This document shows positions 1 through 8,183 of a stretch of DNA of 64,000 nt, one piece after another; within the stretch, counting starts at the first letter, position 1, and the number at the start of each line of letters is the position of its first letter. Both the position numbers and the translations under genes were made by a program. The stretch comes from Acinetobacter populi (GTDB lineage: Bacteria; Pseudomonadota; Gammaproteobacteria; Pseudomonadales; Moraxellaceae). The notes below the pieces were generated by a model. That model did no database searches and was not told the origin of the DNA. It saw only the letters and a list, made by a program, of their open reading frames with translations. The stretch covers positions 1 through 64,000 of the forward strand of contig NZ_NEXX01000002.1 of the NCBI RefSeq assembly GCF_002174125.1, read 5' to 3'.

Positions 1-2
1 CT

Positions 3-89
3 TTTTGTCCATATATGGACATGAAGGAATATTTATCAGGTCATAGCCACGCAGATTTGCGTAGACTTGTCGGCACGCAAATCGAGTAG
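3..89 (+). CDS. 3' end of an unidentified open reading frame (partial)
   Basis: A frame open from the left edge ends with TAG at 87-89 (28 codons visible, an internal ATG at 21). The visible C-terminus is hydrophilic and contains the stretch SGHSHADLRRLVG. I do not recognise the family. It stops just before the inverted dif-like site at 98-125. If that site is an attachment site of an integrated element, this would be that element's last gene. A frame this short can be open by chance, so support is weak. Confidence 0.3.
   Translation, partial: FCPYMDMKEYLSGHSHADLRRLVGTQIE
7..20. repeat. 14-bp perfect palindrome
   Basis: GTCCATA is followed immediately by its complement TATGGAC, a perfect 14-bp palindrome. 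It lies inside the partial frame at the left edge. Function unknown; it could be a protein-binding site or chance. Confidence 0.45.
54..83. repeat. Hairpin-forming inverted repeat beside the dif-like site
   Basis: GATTTGCGT (54-62) and ACGCAAATC (75-83) form a perfect 9-bp stem with a 12-nt loop. The repeat overlaps the end of the open frame and lies 14 bp left of the inverted dif-like site. Confidence 0.5.
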
Positions 90-97
90 CGGTCTGA

Positions 98-125
98 TTT
101 CTGCATAACTTATATTATGTTATTT
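98..125 (+). other. dif-like XerC/XerD site, inverted relative to the dif at 220-247
   Basis: On the plus strand this reads as an 11-bp XerC-like arm TTTCTGCATAA, a 6-bp spacer CTTATA and an 11-bp XerD-like arm TTATGTTATTT. By hand alignment the XerD arm matches the neighbouring dif at 9 of 11 positions and the XerC arm at about 7 of 11. The two sites point in opposite directions and are separated by 94 bp. CTX-type filamentous phages are known to carry two such inverted, partly degenerate sites about 90 bp apart, which pair in single-stranded DNA to make the integration substrate. Binding by XerC and XerD is inferred. Confidence 0.6.
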
Positions 126-131
126 AGGGTA

Positions 132-172
132 CACTTGACGGTAAGATGATTTATCATCGAAACCGTCAAGTG
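132..172. repeat. Long hairpin between the two dif-like sites
   Basis: CACTTGACGGT (132-142) pairs perfectly with ACCGTCAAGTG (162-172). Inside it GATGAT (145-150) pairs with ATCATC (153-158), so the whole 41 bp can fold into one interrupted stem. It fills part of the 94 bp between the inverted sites, where filamentous-phage attP regions also carry structure. Confidence 0.6.
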
Positions 173-205
173 CCACGCCAACAATAAGTAAATTGTAGGG
201 CGTGG
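173..205. repeat. Second hairpin between the two dif-like sites
   Basis: CCACGCC (173-179) pairs with GGCGTGG (199-205), and ACAAT (181-185) with ATTGT (192-196), giving a two-part stem with a short loop. It directly abuts the first hairpin. No U-run follows on either strand, so it is not a clear terminator. Confidence 0.55.
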
Positions 206-219
206 TCTTTAGATATTCT

Positions 220-247
220 ATTTAACATAATATACATTATACGAAAT
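220..247 (-). other. dif: Chromosomal dif site (XerC/XerD recombination site)
   Basis: Read on the minus strand: XerC arm ATTTCGTATAA, 6-bp spacer TGTATA, XerD arm TTATGTTAAAT. The spacer and the XerD arm are the same as in the E. coli dif site, and the XerC arm has the CGTATAA core usual for Acinetobacter sites. In the cell it is used by XerCD with FtsK to resolve chromosome dimers, so this part of the window should lie in the replication terminus. A plasmid-type pdif site is an alternative, but the downstream gene content is core chromosome. Confidence 0.85.
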
Positions 248-261
248 ATTTTATAAAGTTT

Positions 262-283
262 AAACCCAGAATGATTCTGGGCC
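262..283 (-). terminator. Probable weak terminator downstream of grxB
   Basis: CCCAGAAT (265-272) pairs with ATTCTGGG (274-281). In the minus direction it is followed by TTTAAAC, a poor U-run. It lies 30 bp after the grxB stop codon. Confidence 0.45.
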
Positions 284-311
284 TAAAATCATAATTTGAC
301 TATATTGATCC

Positions 312-947
312 CTACATTGCCTGATCAAATAACAAATCTACTTTTGCCTTGTCATGTATATTATCCAGATATGTCTGTGCCTGCTCACCAAATACAATAC
401 CTTTTACAATTGTTAATGAGCGTAATAAAGGAAATAATTTAAAGTCGTCCAGATCAATCCGATTATGCTTAGCAAGAATTGGCTCAAGTTGTTGTAGGCT
501 TTGATTAGTCGGTTTTAAATAAAGCTCGGTATCTACAATCAATTGATCCAGATCACCAAAAGCTTTTGCTTCACGCTCACGATAAAATTGACGTGCTTCG
601 GGTGTAGAAATTTCTTTAAATTGTCCTTTAGTAAATCTAGGTATGGCCAGCTTAAAAATATCGTCTGCTGCGTGCTCACACCATTCGCTTATTTCGCTAT
701 TTTGAGGCTCAAGCGTATATTTTTCTTCACCAAATTGATCCAGATATTTCACAATATCCATGCTTTCTGTCATATAGGTCCCATCATCCTTTTGTAAAAT
801 GGGCACCACTTTTTTACCGACCATGCGTATAGGTGTTTCGGCATCACCCTCCATAATCACTTGATATTGCATCTTTAAATTTTTTAATCCAGAAATCATG
901 CGGGTACGTAAACAAAATGGACAATGTTGATAGATAAAAAGTTTCAT
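312..947 (-). CDS. grxB: Glutaredoxin 2
   Basis: Glutathione-dependent thiol-disulfide oxidoreductase of the large GrxB type, structurally a glutathione S-transferase fold. The N-terminal thioredoxin-like half has the active-site CPFC (residues 9-12; E. coli has CPYC), followed by the conserved DAETPxRMVG and VPIL(Q)KDDG segments that bind glutathione. The C-terminal half is the all-helical domain. At 211 residues it is close to E. coli GrxB (215). I start at the second of two adjacent ATGs because an AAGG ribosome-binding site lies 7 bases before it; the first, at 950, adds only one Met. It is probably a single transcription unit, since the next gene upstream on this strand ends 23 bp before it. 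Confidence 0.93.
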   Translation of the reverse strand: MKLFIYQHCPFCLRTRMISGLKNLKMQYQVIMEGDAETPIRMVGKKVVPILQKDDGTYMTESMDIVKYLDQFGEEKYTLEPQNSEISEWCEHAADDIFKLAIPRFTKGQFKEISTPEARQFYREREAKAFGDLDQLIVDTELYLKPTNQSLQQLEPILAKHNRIDLDDFKLFPLLRSLTIVKGIVFGEQAQTYLDNIHDKAKVDLLFDQAM

Positions 948-972
948 CATTTTTCCTTAGCAATTTAAATGT

Positions 973-1257
973 TCAGTTCTGTTGATATTGTTTAAGCACT
1001 GTAGGTGCTGCAAGATAATCATCAATTGATGAAACAAGTTTATCCCAATGTGGTGTTGTATGATGAAATTCAATGGCTTGTTCATCTTTCCAATGTTCGA
1101 TTAATAAGAATGTATTTTCCTGCAAAATGTCTTCAGCCATTTGATAATGCAGATTTCCAGCTTCTTTGCGGGATTCTTCAATAACTTCATGGAAAAGTTC
1201 CAGAAAATGTTGTCTTGCATTAGGTTTCACTTTTAAAAAAACATTTAAAACAATCAT
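973..1257 (-). CDS. Antibiotic biosynthesis monooxygenase (ABM) superfamily protein, putative quinol monooxygenase
   Basis: A 94-residue single-domain protein of the dimeric alpha/beta-barrel ABM fold (YgiN/LsrG-like). Visible family features are the N-terminal strand IVLNVFLKVKP, the helix with FHEVIEESRKEAGNLHYQ, and the strand-helix FLLIEHWKDEQAIEFHHTTPHW. Proteins of this family oxidise quinols or related small aromatics, or act as isomerases, without a bound cofactor; the substrate cannot be read from sequence. The frame is open back to 1329, but the extra 24 residues (KNHLLIFIIKYIT) do not fit the fold, so the ATG at 1257 is preferred, although its ribosome-binding site is weak. It lies just upstream of grxB on the same strand. 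Confidence 0.75.
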   Translation of the reverse strand: MIVLNVFLKVKPNARQHFLELFHEVIEESRKEAGNLHYQMAEDILQENTFLLIEHWKDEQAIEFHHTTPHWDKLVSSIDDYLAAPTVLKQYQQN

Positions 1258-1479
1258 GGTTATATACTTTATGATAAAGATAAGTAGATGATTTTTATTA
1301 CAATCCAATTGAGCGTTGTTTTCTATCAATTTTATGTTTTTTTAAGTTATTCAATACAATATTAACTGTTTTGAACATTATTTAGCGTATATCAATCAAA
1401 ATCTGATATATTCTAGTATTAAAATCACATAACTCTTAAATAAAATTTGATTGTGTTCAATAGATTAGAGATTTAAACC

Positions 1480-1953
1480 ATGCTAAAACAATGCTGTGAT
1501 TACTTAGAACAACATCAGCTGACCATTGCCTTTATCGAAAGTGCCAGTTCCGGCTATCTGAGTAGTCAATTTTCTATTTACAAAAATAGCGGTGCTGATA
1601 TTTTATTGGGTGGATTGGTTAGTTATGATCCAAGTATTAAAGTTTCTATCTTAAAAGTCGATCCTGTTTTAATTGAAGAATATAGTGCGGAGTCTGCACA
1701 AGTCACTGATGCAATGGCAATTCAGGGCAAAAAATTATTTACTGAAGCTGATGTGATTGTGGCTTGTACCGGTTTACTTAAACCTGGTGGTAGCGAATCT
1801 TTACAAAAACCGGAAGGTACATTTTTTATTTCGATTTTATATCAAGCGAACATTTCTTCATTCCGATATTTTATTGAAGGTTCTCCACTTGATCGTTTAA
1901 ATCAACTGACTGAAAATGTGGCTAAGGAAGTTTTACAGATTATTTCAGCTTAA
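1480..1953 (+). CDS. CinA C-terminal domain protein (PncC-like nicotinamide-nucleotide amidohydrolase family)
   Basis: A 157-residue stand-alone CinA-C domain with no N-terminal molybdopterin-binding half. E. coli PncC of this family deamidates nicotinamide mononucleotide in pyridine nucleotide salvage. Recognisable motifs are AFIESASSGYLS near residue 17 (family consensus AESCTGG, with the nucleophilic Ser kept), GGLVSYDPSIK near 47, and TGLLKPGGSESLQKPEGTF near 95 (consensus TGIAGPGG, then KPVGTV). Both glycine-rich motifs deviate from consensus, so activity is uncertain. It is convergent with the CHMI gene, whose stop codon is only a few bases away. No strong ribosome-binding site is visible. 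Confidence 0.75.
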   Translation: MLKQCCDYLEQHQLTIAFIESASSGYLSSQFSIYKNSGADILLGGLVSYDPSIKVSILKVDPVLIEEYSAESAQVTDAMAIQGKKLFTEADVIVACTGLLKPGGSESLQKPEGTFFISILYQANISSFRYFIEGSPLDRLNQLTENVAKEVLQIISA

Positions 1954-1957
1954 ACCT

Positions 1958-2326
1958 TTAATAAGACTTAAGCTGCTTTTGGTAGACTGCCCTGTCCATC
2001 TCGATGATTTCCACACATAATTGAACCTCTAGCTGATTGGCATCAAAATCTTCAAATTGTTGTAATACAGCCAGTACATCGTGACTTATCTGTTGTTTTT
2101 GTTCAAGTGTACGGCCAGACAATAGATATATTTTGACATGGATATAGGCCTGATTATTATGTCCTGCACCAATTACAAAATCCTGATCAACTCGCAAACG
2201 TGCTTTGATGTCATTGCGCTGCGCAATGCTACCGGTCGCAAATAAGGTTTGATTAATTTTTGTTAATAAATCAATAGCATTAAGTTTTTGGATATTTGCA
2301 GATTGTTCAACAATGACATGTGGCAT
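1958..2326 (-). CDS. 5-carboxymethyl-2-hydroxymuconate delta-isomerase (CHMI) family protein
   Basis: A 122-residue member of the CHMI/HpcD group of the tautomerase superfamily. HpcD itself isomerises a ring-cleavage product in homoprotocatechuate degradation. Pro2 (sequence starts MPHVIVEQSANI) would be the catalytic base after removal of Met. The family-typical FATGSIAQRNDIKARL and GAGHNNQAYIHVKIYLLSGR are present. No other homoprotocatechuate genes are nearby, so the physiological substrate is open. It sits downstream of cysN on the same strand, separated by a terminator, so it is probably expressed independently. Confidence 0.82.
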   Translation of the reverse strand: MPHVIVEQSANIQKLNAIDLLTKINQTLFATGSIAQRNDIKARLRVDQDFVIGAGHNNQAYIHVKIYLLSGRTLEQKQQISHDVLAVLQQFEDFDANQLEVQLCVEIIEMDRAVYQKQLKSY

Positions 2327-2350
2327 ACATATTTTCCTTGTATTTTATAG

Positions 2351-2383
2351 ATAAAAAAACCCGATACATTCAGCATCGGGTTT
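2351..2383 (-). terminator. Rho-independent terminator downstream of cysDN
   Basis: AAACCCGAT (2357-2365) pairs with ATCGGGTTT (2375-2383). In the minus direction the stem is followed by an uninterrupted run of T residues. It lies between the cysN stop and the start of the CHMI gene. Confidence 0.85.
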
Positions 2384-2404
2384 AATTTTACAGTTGATTT
2401 AAGC

Positions 2405-4033
2405 TTAAAGTTGAACCAACTGCTGAATTTTCTGTACTGCGACATCAAGTGTTGTCGCATCAATACTGGAATCAGCAAAATCAACCTGATCTACAATAAT
2501 GGTCAAACCAGTTTCTCGTAATAGATCAACCTGCTGAGCATCCAGACCAGCTTTTGCCAAGGCAACAATACCATTTTCCAGCAAAGCACGTTCCAATTGC
2601 TGCGCTTGCTTGAAGATTTCGGCATTTACCGCCAATACCGCAGGTTTTTGTCCCAAACGTGCTGCACGTTCTTCACTACTCACCGCTTGTTCTTTGCTGG
2701 ACAATTGTGCTGTATCTTCAATCATCGCTGCGCCAATGGTTACATTGCTTAGGCGATCAATAAAGATAAAAGCACCGGTATAGCGGCTGTCACGATAGTT
2801 ATCAAATACAATCGGACGGTCAAACTCTACCGTAATATCAGCAATGGCATTGAGTTCAAGTTGTTCAGCCGGTGTTTTTTCCAGTGTATTGACATCAACA
2901 CGATAGTTAATTTCACTGACTTTGGCTGGTACACTTTGTACTCCAACTTTAACGTTATACAATTTGCCTTTAACCAATGGCTGTTCATTCATCCATACCA
3001 CGGTCGCACGTACTGCACGGGAAACCTGTGGCAATGCATGTGGATGAACAATCATATCGCCACGGCTAATGTCGATTTCATCATTTAAAGTTAAAGTGAC
3101 TGCCTGACCGGCAAATGCATGCTGCAAATTACCATCGTAAGTCACGATTTCTTTGATTGAACTGCGTTTACCCGAAGGTAATGCCACAATTTCATCACCA
3201 ACATTGACCGAACCCAATACGATATTACCGGCAAAGCCACGGAAATCCAGATTTGGGCGATTGACATACTGTACAGGGAAACGGAAATCTTTTTTCTTGG
3301 TGTCATGGGCAATTTGCACAGTTTCCAGAATATTCATCAAAGTTTTACCTTGATTTTCTCCTGAAAAATACCATGGCGTATTTTCCGATGGATTAACGAC
3401 GTTATCACCATTTAACGCAGAAATCGGTACAAAATGAATTTCTGTTGGTGCACGGTCACCCAAATATTTTATAAATTCAAGATAGTCCGCCTGAATCTCA
3501 TTAAATTTATCCTGAGAAAATTCAACCAGATCCATTTTGTTAATCGCAACGATAATATTACGAATACCCAATAATGCCGAGATAAAGGTATGACGACGGG
3601 TTTGGGTCTGTACACCATAACGTGCATCAATCAGGATAATGGCAAGGTCACAAGTCGATGCACCTGTCGCCATATTACGAGTATATTGTTCGTGTCCCGG
3701 GGTATCGGCAATAATAAATTTACGTTTTTCGGTTGAGAAATAACGGTAAGCAACATCAATGGTAATGCCCTGCTCACGTTCTGCCTGTAAGCCATCGACC
3801 AATAAAGCAAGGTCAATTTTATCGCCTTGTGTACCGACTTTTTTACTATCACGTTGTACTGCTTCCAGTTGATCTTCATAGATCATTTTGGAATCATGTA
3901 ATAAGCGTCCGATCAGCGTACTTTTACCATCATCAACATTTCCGCAAGTCAGGAAGCGGAGTAAGTCTTTTTGTTCATGCTGTTTTAAATACGCCAAAAT
4001 ATCCTGGCTAATCAGCTCGGATTGATGAGACAT
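2405..4033 (-). CDS. cysN: Sulfate adenylyltransferase subunit 1 (GTPase), with a C-terminal remnant of an APS kinase domain
   Basis: GTP-hydrolysing subunit of ATP sulfurylase, which with CysD makes adenosine 5'-phosphosulfate in assimilatory sulfate reduction. The translation-factor GTPase domain fills the first ~240 residues: P-loop [10 protein letters not shown] near residue 31, DTPGHEQY near 110, NKMD near 165. Two beta-barrel domains follow. E. coli CysN has 475 residues; this one has 542. From about residue 450 the extra tail ([17 protein letters not shown], then [10 protein letters not shown]) resembles the start of the APS kinase (CysC) domain of CysNC fusions. The Walker A motif GLSGxGKST expected after PAVL is absent, and the tail is only about half a kinase domain long. 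A good ribosome-binding site (GGTGGAG) precedes the ATG. It follows cysD after 31 bp. Confidence 0.95.
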   Translation of the reverse strand: MSHQSELISQDILAYLKQHEQKDLLRFLTCGNVDDGKSTLIGRLLHDSKMIYEDQLEAVQRDSKKVGTQGDKIDLALLVDGLQAEREQGITIDVAYRYFSTEKRKFIIADTPGHEQYTRNMATGASTCDLAIILIDARYGVQTQTRRHTFISALLGIRNIIVAINKMDLVEFSQDKFNEIQADYLEFIKYLGDRAPTEIHFVPISALNGDNVVNPSENTPWYFSGENQGKTLMNILETVQIAHDTKKKDFRFPVQYVNRPNLDFRGFAGNIVLGSVNVGDEIVALPSGKRSSIKEIVTYDGNLQHAFAGQAVTLTLNDEIDISRGDMIVHPHALPQVSRAVRATVVWMNEQPLVKGKLYNVKVGVQSVPAKVSEINYRVDVNTLEKTPAEQLELNAIADITVEFDRPIVFDNYRDSRYTGAFIFIDRLSNVTIGAAMIEDTAQLSSKEQAVSSEERAARLGQKPAVLAVNAEIFKQAQQLERALLENGIVALAKAGLDAQQVDLLRETGLTIIVDQVDFADSSIDATTLDVAVQKIQQLVQL

Positions 4034-4064
4034 GTTTTTGCTCCACCTAATTTAGAAACTTAGA

Positions 4065-4973
4065 CTAAAAATAGCCTTCTTGCTTTTTCTTTTCCATTGA
4101 ACCAGCTTCATCATGGTCAATCATACGACCTTGACGTTCTGAACTTGTGGTCAACAGCATTTCCTGAATGATTTCAGGCAAGGTATCCGCTTCGGATTGC
4201 ACCGCACCAGTCAATGGATAACAACCAAGTGTACGGAAACGTACCGATTTCATTTCCGGTACTTCGCCTTCTCTTAATGGGAAGCGCTCATCATCAACCA
4301 TAATTAAGGTGCCATCACGTTCTACTACAGGACGTTTAGCTGAATAGTACAATGGTACAATCGGAATTTGCTCAAGATAGATATATTGCCAGATGTCCAG
4401 TTCGGTCCAGTTCGACAATGGGAATACACGGATGCTTTCGCCTTGATTGACTTTACCGTTATAAATATTCCAGAGTTCCGGACGCTGGTTTTTAGGATCC
4501 CAGCGATGTTTATTATCACGGAAAGAGTAAACACGTTCCTTGGCACGAGATTTTTCTTCATCACGGCGGGCACCACCAAAAGCGGCATCAAATTTATATT
4601 TATCCAATGCCTGCTTTAATGCCTGAGTTTTCATGATGTCGGTATATTTGGAACTACCATGATCAAACGGATTGATATTTTGTGCGATACCATCCAGATT
4701 TTTATATTCAATCAGATCCAGACCTAACTTTTTGACCATTTCATCACGGAAAGTGATCATTTGTTTAAACTTCCAGCCGGTATTGACATGCAATAGCGGA
4801 AATGGAAGTTTGGCTGGATAGAATGCTTTCATGGCCAGATGAAGCATGACTGCTGAGTCTTTGCCAATTGAATATAACATCACTGGATTGTCAAATTCGG
4901 CCGCCACTTCACGTATGATATGAATACTTTCAGCTTCTAACTGTTTAAGGTGGGTTAATCTTTCATCAGACAT
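4065..4973 (-). CDS. cysD: Sulfate adenylyltransferase subunit 2
   Basis: Catalytic subunit of ATP sulfurylase, which forms APS from ATP and sulfate together with CysN. It belongs to the adenine-nucleotide alpha-hydrolase (PAPS reductase-like) family: the PP-loop [14 protein letters not shown] lies near residue 35, followed by the [12 protein letters not shown] and [15 protein letters not shown] segments typical of CysD. At 302 residues it matches E. coli CysD in length. It is the first gene of the cysDN operon. The 377 bp upstream must carry the promoter, probably under CysB control in line with other gamma-proteobacteria, though I could not define a CysB site. Confidence 0.96.
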   Translation of the reverse strand: MSDERLTHLKQLEAESIHIIREVAAEFDNPVMLYSIGKDSAVMLHLAMKAFYPAKLPFPLLHVNTGWKFKQMITFRDEMVKKLGLDLIEYKNLDGIAQNINPFDHGSSKYTDIMKTQALKQALDKYKFDAAFGGARRDEEKSRAKERVYSFRDNKHRWDPKNQRPELWNIYNGKVNQGESIRVFPLSNWTELDIWQYIYLEQIPIVPLYYSAKRPVVERDGTLIMVDDERFPLREGEVPEMKSVRFRTLGCYPLTGAVQSEADTLPEIIQEMLLTTSSERQGRMIDHDEAGSMEKKKQEGYF

Positions 4974-5350
4974 TGCAGACTCTAGCTATAACGTTAAATT
5001 TCAGCCCTGCATTCTAGCATACAATCGACTAACTTTTTGATAACTAGATCAATCTTATTTTTAGCGATGTAAATATGAATTAAGTTTTATGAAATATTCA
5101 GATATATGAATGAAATAGATTTCTTATAATATTTTTATATTTGTATATGAAAAAAAGTGCAATAAATTAATTCTTATATTGCTTATTTAAAAAAAGAATT
5201 TAGCACACCCCACTCACGCAATATAACAGTTTGATCTTATACCATCGATTTATTTTTTAAGCAGGCAAATTTTATTTTTGACAATTTAACTTTATTCTGA
5301 ATGCACTTAGACCTAGAATAGCCGGCTTTATTAAAATAGTTAGATGATCT
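4974..5350. promoter_or_regulatory. AT-rich divergent intergenic region between cysD and the permease
   Basis: 377 bp separate the divergent cysD and permease starts. The middle (about 5090-5200) is very A/T-rich and must hold both promoters. I see no clear hairpin, small ORF or RNA gene in it, and no operator I can name. Confidence 0.4.
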
Positions 5351-6739
5351 ATGACTTCACCCCCACAACTTAAACGCTCTATGCAGGGTCGCCATCTTGT
5401 GATGATTTCATTAGGTGGTGCGATCGGGACTGGTTTATTTTTGGGTTCCGGTGAAGTCATTTCGCAAACAGGCGCAATCGGGGCGATTCTGGCCTATGCG
5501 CTTGGTGGATTGATTGCCTATATGGTCATGTTGTGTCTAGGTGAACTTGCGGTACATATGCCGATTGCCGGTTCTTTCGGGGAATATGCAGGCCGCTATA
5601 TCAACCCTGCTACAGGCTATATGGTGGCATGGATGTACTGGCTCACATGGACAGTGACCTTAGGCACCGAGTTTACTGCTGCTGCATTATTAATGCAGGA
5701 GTGGTTTCCGCATGTTCCCATTTGGCTCTGGATTATGATTTTTGCTGCAACTGTCTTTTTTCTCAATATCAGTTCAACCCGATTTTTTGCCGAAGCAGAA
5801 TTCTGGCTGGCACTCATAAAAGTGGCAACAGTTGTACTTTTTATTATTCTAGGTACAGCTGCAATTGTCGGCATCATACCAATGCAGGGTTATGATACTG
5901 CGCCATTATTGAGTAATCTCACCAAAGATGGTTGGTTTCCGGAAGGTTTCTGGCCCATTTTTGCCACAATGCTGGTGGTGAACTTTGCCTTTTCCGGTAC
6001 AGAGTTAATTGGTGTTGCCGCAGGTGAAACACAAAATCCGGAAAAAAATATCCCCCGTGCTATTAATGCAGCAATCTGGCGCTTACTGATCTTTTTTGTC
6101 GGAACCATTATTATTGTTAGTGCCTTATTGCCTTATCAAGCCACCGCAGTTAACGATACGCACGGTTTAAGTCATAGTCCTTTTGTCAGTGTATTTTCCC
6201 GCATTGGTATTCCCTATGCAGAAGATTTAATTCGTTTTGTGATCATCACCGCCCTGCTTTCTGCGGCAAATTCAGGTCTGTTTGCGGCTTCGCGTATGCT
6301 ATGGTCTTTATCCAGTACACAAAAACTTCCGGCAGTTTTCTCCCGCCTAAGTCGTACTGGTACGCCGATGATTGCAATATGTGTCACCATGATGGGTGCC
6401 ATCCCCGGATTACTCTCCGAGTTTTATGCGCCCGAAGTGATTTTTACCAATTTATTGAATATTGCAGCATTTACCATGGTCATTGTCTGGATTTCCATTT
6501 GCGTTAGTCAGTTTAACTTTAGACGACAATGGTATAAATCTGGCCATACTGTTTCGCAACTTAAATTTGCTGCACCGCTTTATCCGCTTACACCGATATT
6601 GGGTGGAATATTCTGTGTCTTAACCTGTTTGAGTATGGCAACCGATCCCAATATGCGCGCCAGTTTTATTGGTTGTCTGATTATTATGGCATTATGCTAT
6701 ATCGGTTATTTTATTTCTTTAAAAAAACCTAAGCACTAA
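5351..6739 (+). CDS. AAT-family amino acid permease, similar to S-methylmethionine permease MmuP
   Basis: Inner-membrane amino acid:proton symporter of the APC superfamily, 462 residues with about 12 hydrophobic segments. The family signature GAIGTGLFLGSG lies in TM1 near residue 24, and GTELIGVAAGETQNPEKNIP near 220. Several stretches (STRFFAEAEFW, WFPEGFWPI, VNFAFSGTELIG) resemble E. coli MmuP more than LysP or AroP, but no homocysteine methyltransferase (mmuM) is adjacent, so the substrate is a guess. No good ribosome-binding site precedes the ATG at 5351. It is divergent from cysD, which would fit a role in sulfur amino acid supply. Confidence 0.85.
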   Translation: MTSPPQLKRSMQGRHLVMISLGGAIGTGLFLGSGEVISQTGAIGAILAYALGGLIAYMVMLCLGELAVHMPIAGSFGEYAGRYINPATGYMVAWMYWLTWTVTLGTEFTAAALLMQEWFPHVPIWLWIMIFAATVFFLNISSTRFFAEAEFWLALIKVATVVLFIILGTAAIVGIIPMQGYDTAPLLSNLTKDGWFPEGFWPIFATMLVVNFAFSGTELIGVAAGETQNPEKNIPRAINAAIWRLLIFFVGTIIIVSALLPYQATAVNDTHGLSHSPFVSVFSRIGIPYAEDLIRFVIITALLSAANSGLFAASRMLWSLSSTQKLPAVFSRLSRTGTPMIAICVTMMGAIPGLLSEFYAPEVIFTNLLNIAAFTMVIVWISICVSQFNFRRQWYKSGHTVSQLKFAAPLYPLTPILGGIFCVLTCLSMATDPNMRASFIGCLIIMALCYIGYFISLKKPKH

Positions 6740-7060
6740 AACTATTGATAAATTGCACAACCGATATATTGCATAGTCACATACAGGGCTATGCAATATA
6801 ACCACTGACTGACCGTTAACTATAGTCATGTCTAGGTAAAATCCGTTATCTTCCGCCAATCTTTTCACTGATCTTGCAACCTTATAACATTTCATTATTA
6901 CTTAAAAAACATTTACTTAGCTTAATATGCAATTTATGATAAAAATAGATTGAATACATTTGATGTATGCTTGAAAGATCAAGATGTATCTAATAGGTAT
7001 ATGCTTTATCCTATCAAATTATAACGGCATGAAATCACCATCATTATTAAGGTGTGTATT
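6740..7060. other. Intergenic region upstream of the CDF transporter
   Basis: 321 bp with no ORF of note. AT-rich, with no convincing terminator after the permease. The ribosome-binding site of the CDF gene lies at its right end. A metal-responsive promoter is plausible but not identifiable by eye. Confidence 0.35.
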
Positions 7061-8059
7061 ATGAGTCTCGATGGACATTCACATGATCATGACCAGCATG
7101 ATCATAGTCATATCCCAACCAATAAAAAAGTTTTAATCATTAGTTTCCTGCTGATCAGTATTTTTATGCTGGTAGAGTTTGTCGGTGGCTATCTAACCAA
7201 TAGTTTGGCACTCATTTCTGACGCTGGTCATATGCTCAGTGATTCGGTGGCACTCGGTATTGCCTTGGCTGCGGTTTTTATTGGACAAAAAAATAGTAAT
7301 ACCAAAAAAAGTTTTGGTTATCAGCGGTTTGAAATTCTGGCTGCGGCTTTAAATGGTATTACGCTGGTGGCTATAGCGGTTTATATTTTTATTGAAGCCA
7401 TTCTGCGTTTTCAAACTCCGCAACATATTGATGTACAAGGTATGTTAAGCATCAGTGTAATCGGCCTACTGATCAATATTATTGTTGCCTGGATGATGTT
7501 TAAAGGCAGTGATACCGAACATGATCTGAATATGCGTGGTGCATTTTTACATGTATTAAGTGATTTATTGGGTTCAGTCGGTGCAATTGTTGCGGCCTTA
7601 TGTATTTTCTTTTTTGGCTGGTTTTGGGCTGATACTGTTGCCAGTATTATCGTGGCGATTTTGGTATTACGCAGTGGTTACCTCGTTGCAGTAAAAGCCT
7701 CTCATGTATTAATGCAAGGTACACCGGAACAATTCAATCCGGAAAAAATTAAACATGATATTTTACATCTGGACAATATTATCGATGTCCATGATTTACA
7801 TATCTGGAGCTTGACCAGTAAACGCTATATTTTATCCTGTCATATTGTCGTAGATGACACAATGCAAATGGCAGATGTGCAAACCCTATTACATCAGATA
7901 GAACATAACATGCTGGATTTAGGCATTGAACACGTGACCATTCAAACCGAAACAACTGCACATCAACATGGCCATATTCATAACTGTATCATGGAAAATA
8001 AACACCATGATCATGTACCACATTCACATAATGAACATACACATCAGCACCAGCATTAA
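7061..8059 (+). CDS. Cation diffusion facilitator zinc exporter (CzcD/ZitB type)
   Basis: Inner-membrane metal/proton antiporter exporting Zn2+ and related divalent ions. It has 332 residues and six TM segments between about residues 20 and 210. The paired metal-site motifs are visible: SDAGHMLSD in TM2 and HVLSDLLGS in TM5. A cytoplasmic domain with HDLHIWSLTS follows. Both ends are histidine-rich (first 17 residues and last ~35), as expected for metal-loading segments. The frame opens with GTG at 7052, but ATG at 7061 is preferred because AAGG at 7049-7052 is correctly spaced from it. It is monocistronic, ending at a strong terminator shared with the convergent GDT1-family gene. Confidence 0.92.
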   Translation: MSLDGHSHDHDQHDHSHIPTNKKVLIISFLLISIFMLVEFVGGYLTNSLALISDAGHMLSDSVALGIALAAVFIGQKNSNTKKSFGYQRFEILAAALNGITLVAIAVYIFIEAILRFQTPQHIDVQGMLSISVIGLLINIIVAWMMFKGSDTEHDLNMRGAFLHVLSDLLGSVGAIVAALCIFFFGWFWADTVASIIVAILVLRSGYLVAVKASHVLMQGTPEQFNPEKIKHDILHLDNIIDVHDLHIWSLTSKRYILSCHIVVDDTMQMADVQTLLHQIEHNMLDLGIEHVTIQTETTAHQHGHIHNCIMENKHHDHVPHSHNEHTHQHQH

Positions 8060-8093
8060 ATATTCTCGTTTTGTGTAGTACATAAGAACACCG

Positions 8094-8127
8094 AAAAAAA
8101 GGATTGGTGCATTACACCAATCCTTTT
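8094..8127. terminator. Bidirectional Rho-independent terminator
   Basis: AAAGGATTGGTG (8098-8109) pairs with CACCAATCCTTTT (8115-8127) around a 5-nt loop, with A- and T-runs on either side. It serves the CDF gene (plus) and the convergent GDT1-family gene (minus). Confidence 0.9.
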
Positions 8128-8183
8128 GCTATATAAAATATGATAAATAGAATACGTCGTTATTATTTCTTGATTATCAGCTT

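Noticed and set aside
2263..2484. 73-codon minus-strand frame between the CHMI gene and cysN
   Set aside because: It crosses a strong terminator and overlaps the ends of two real genes.
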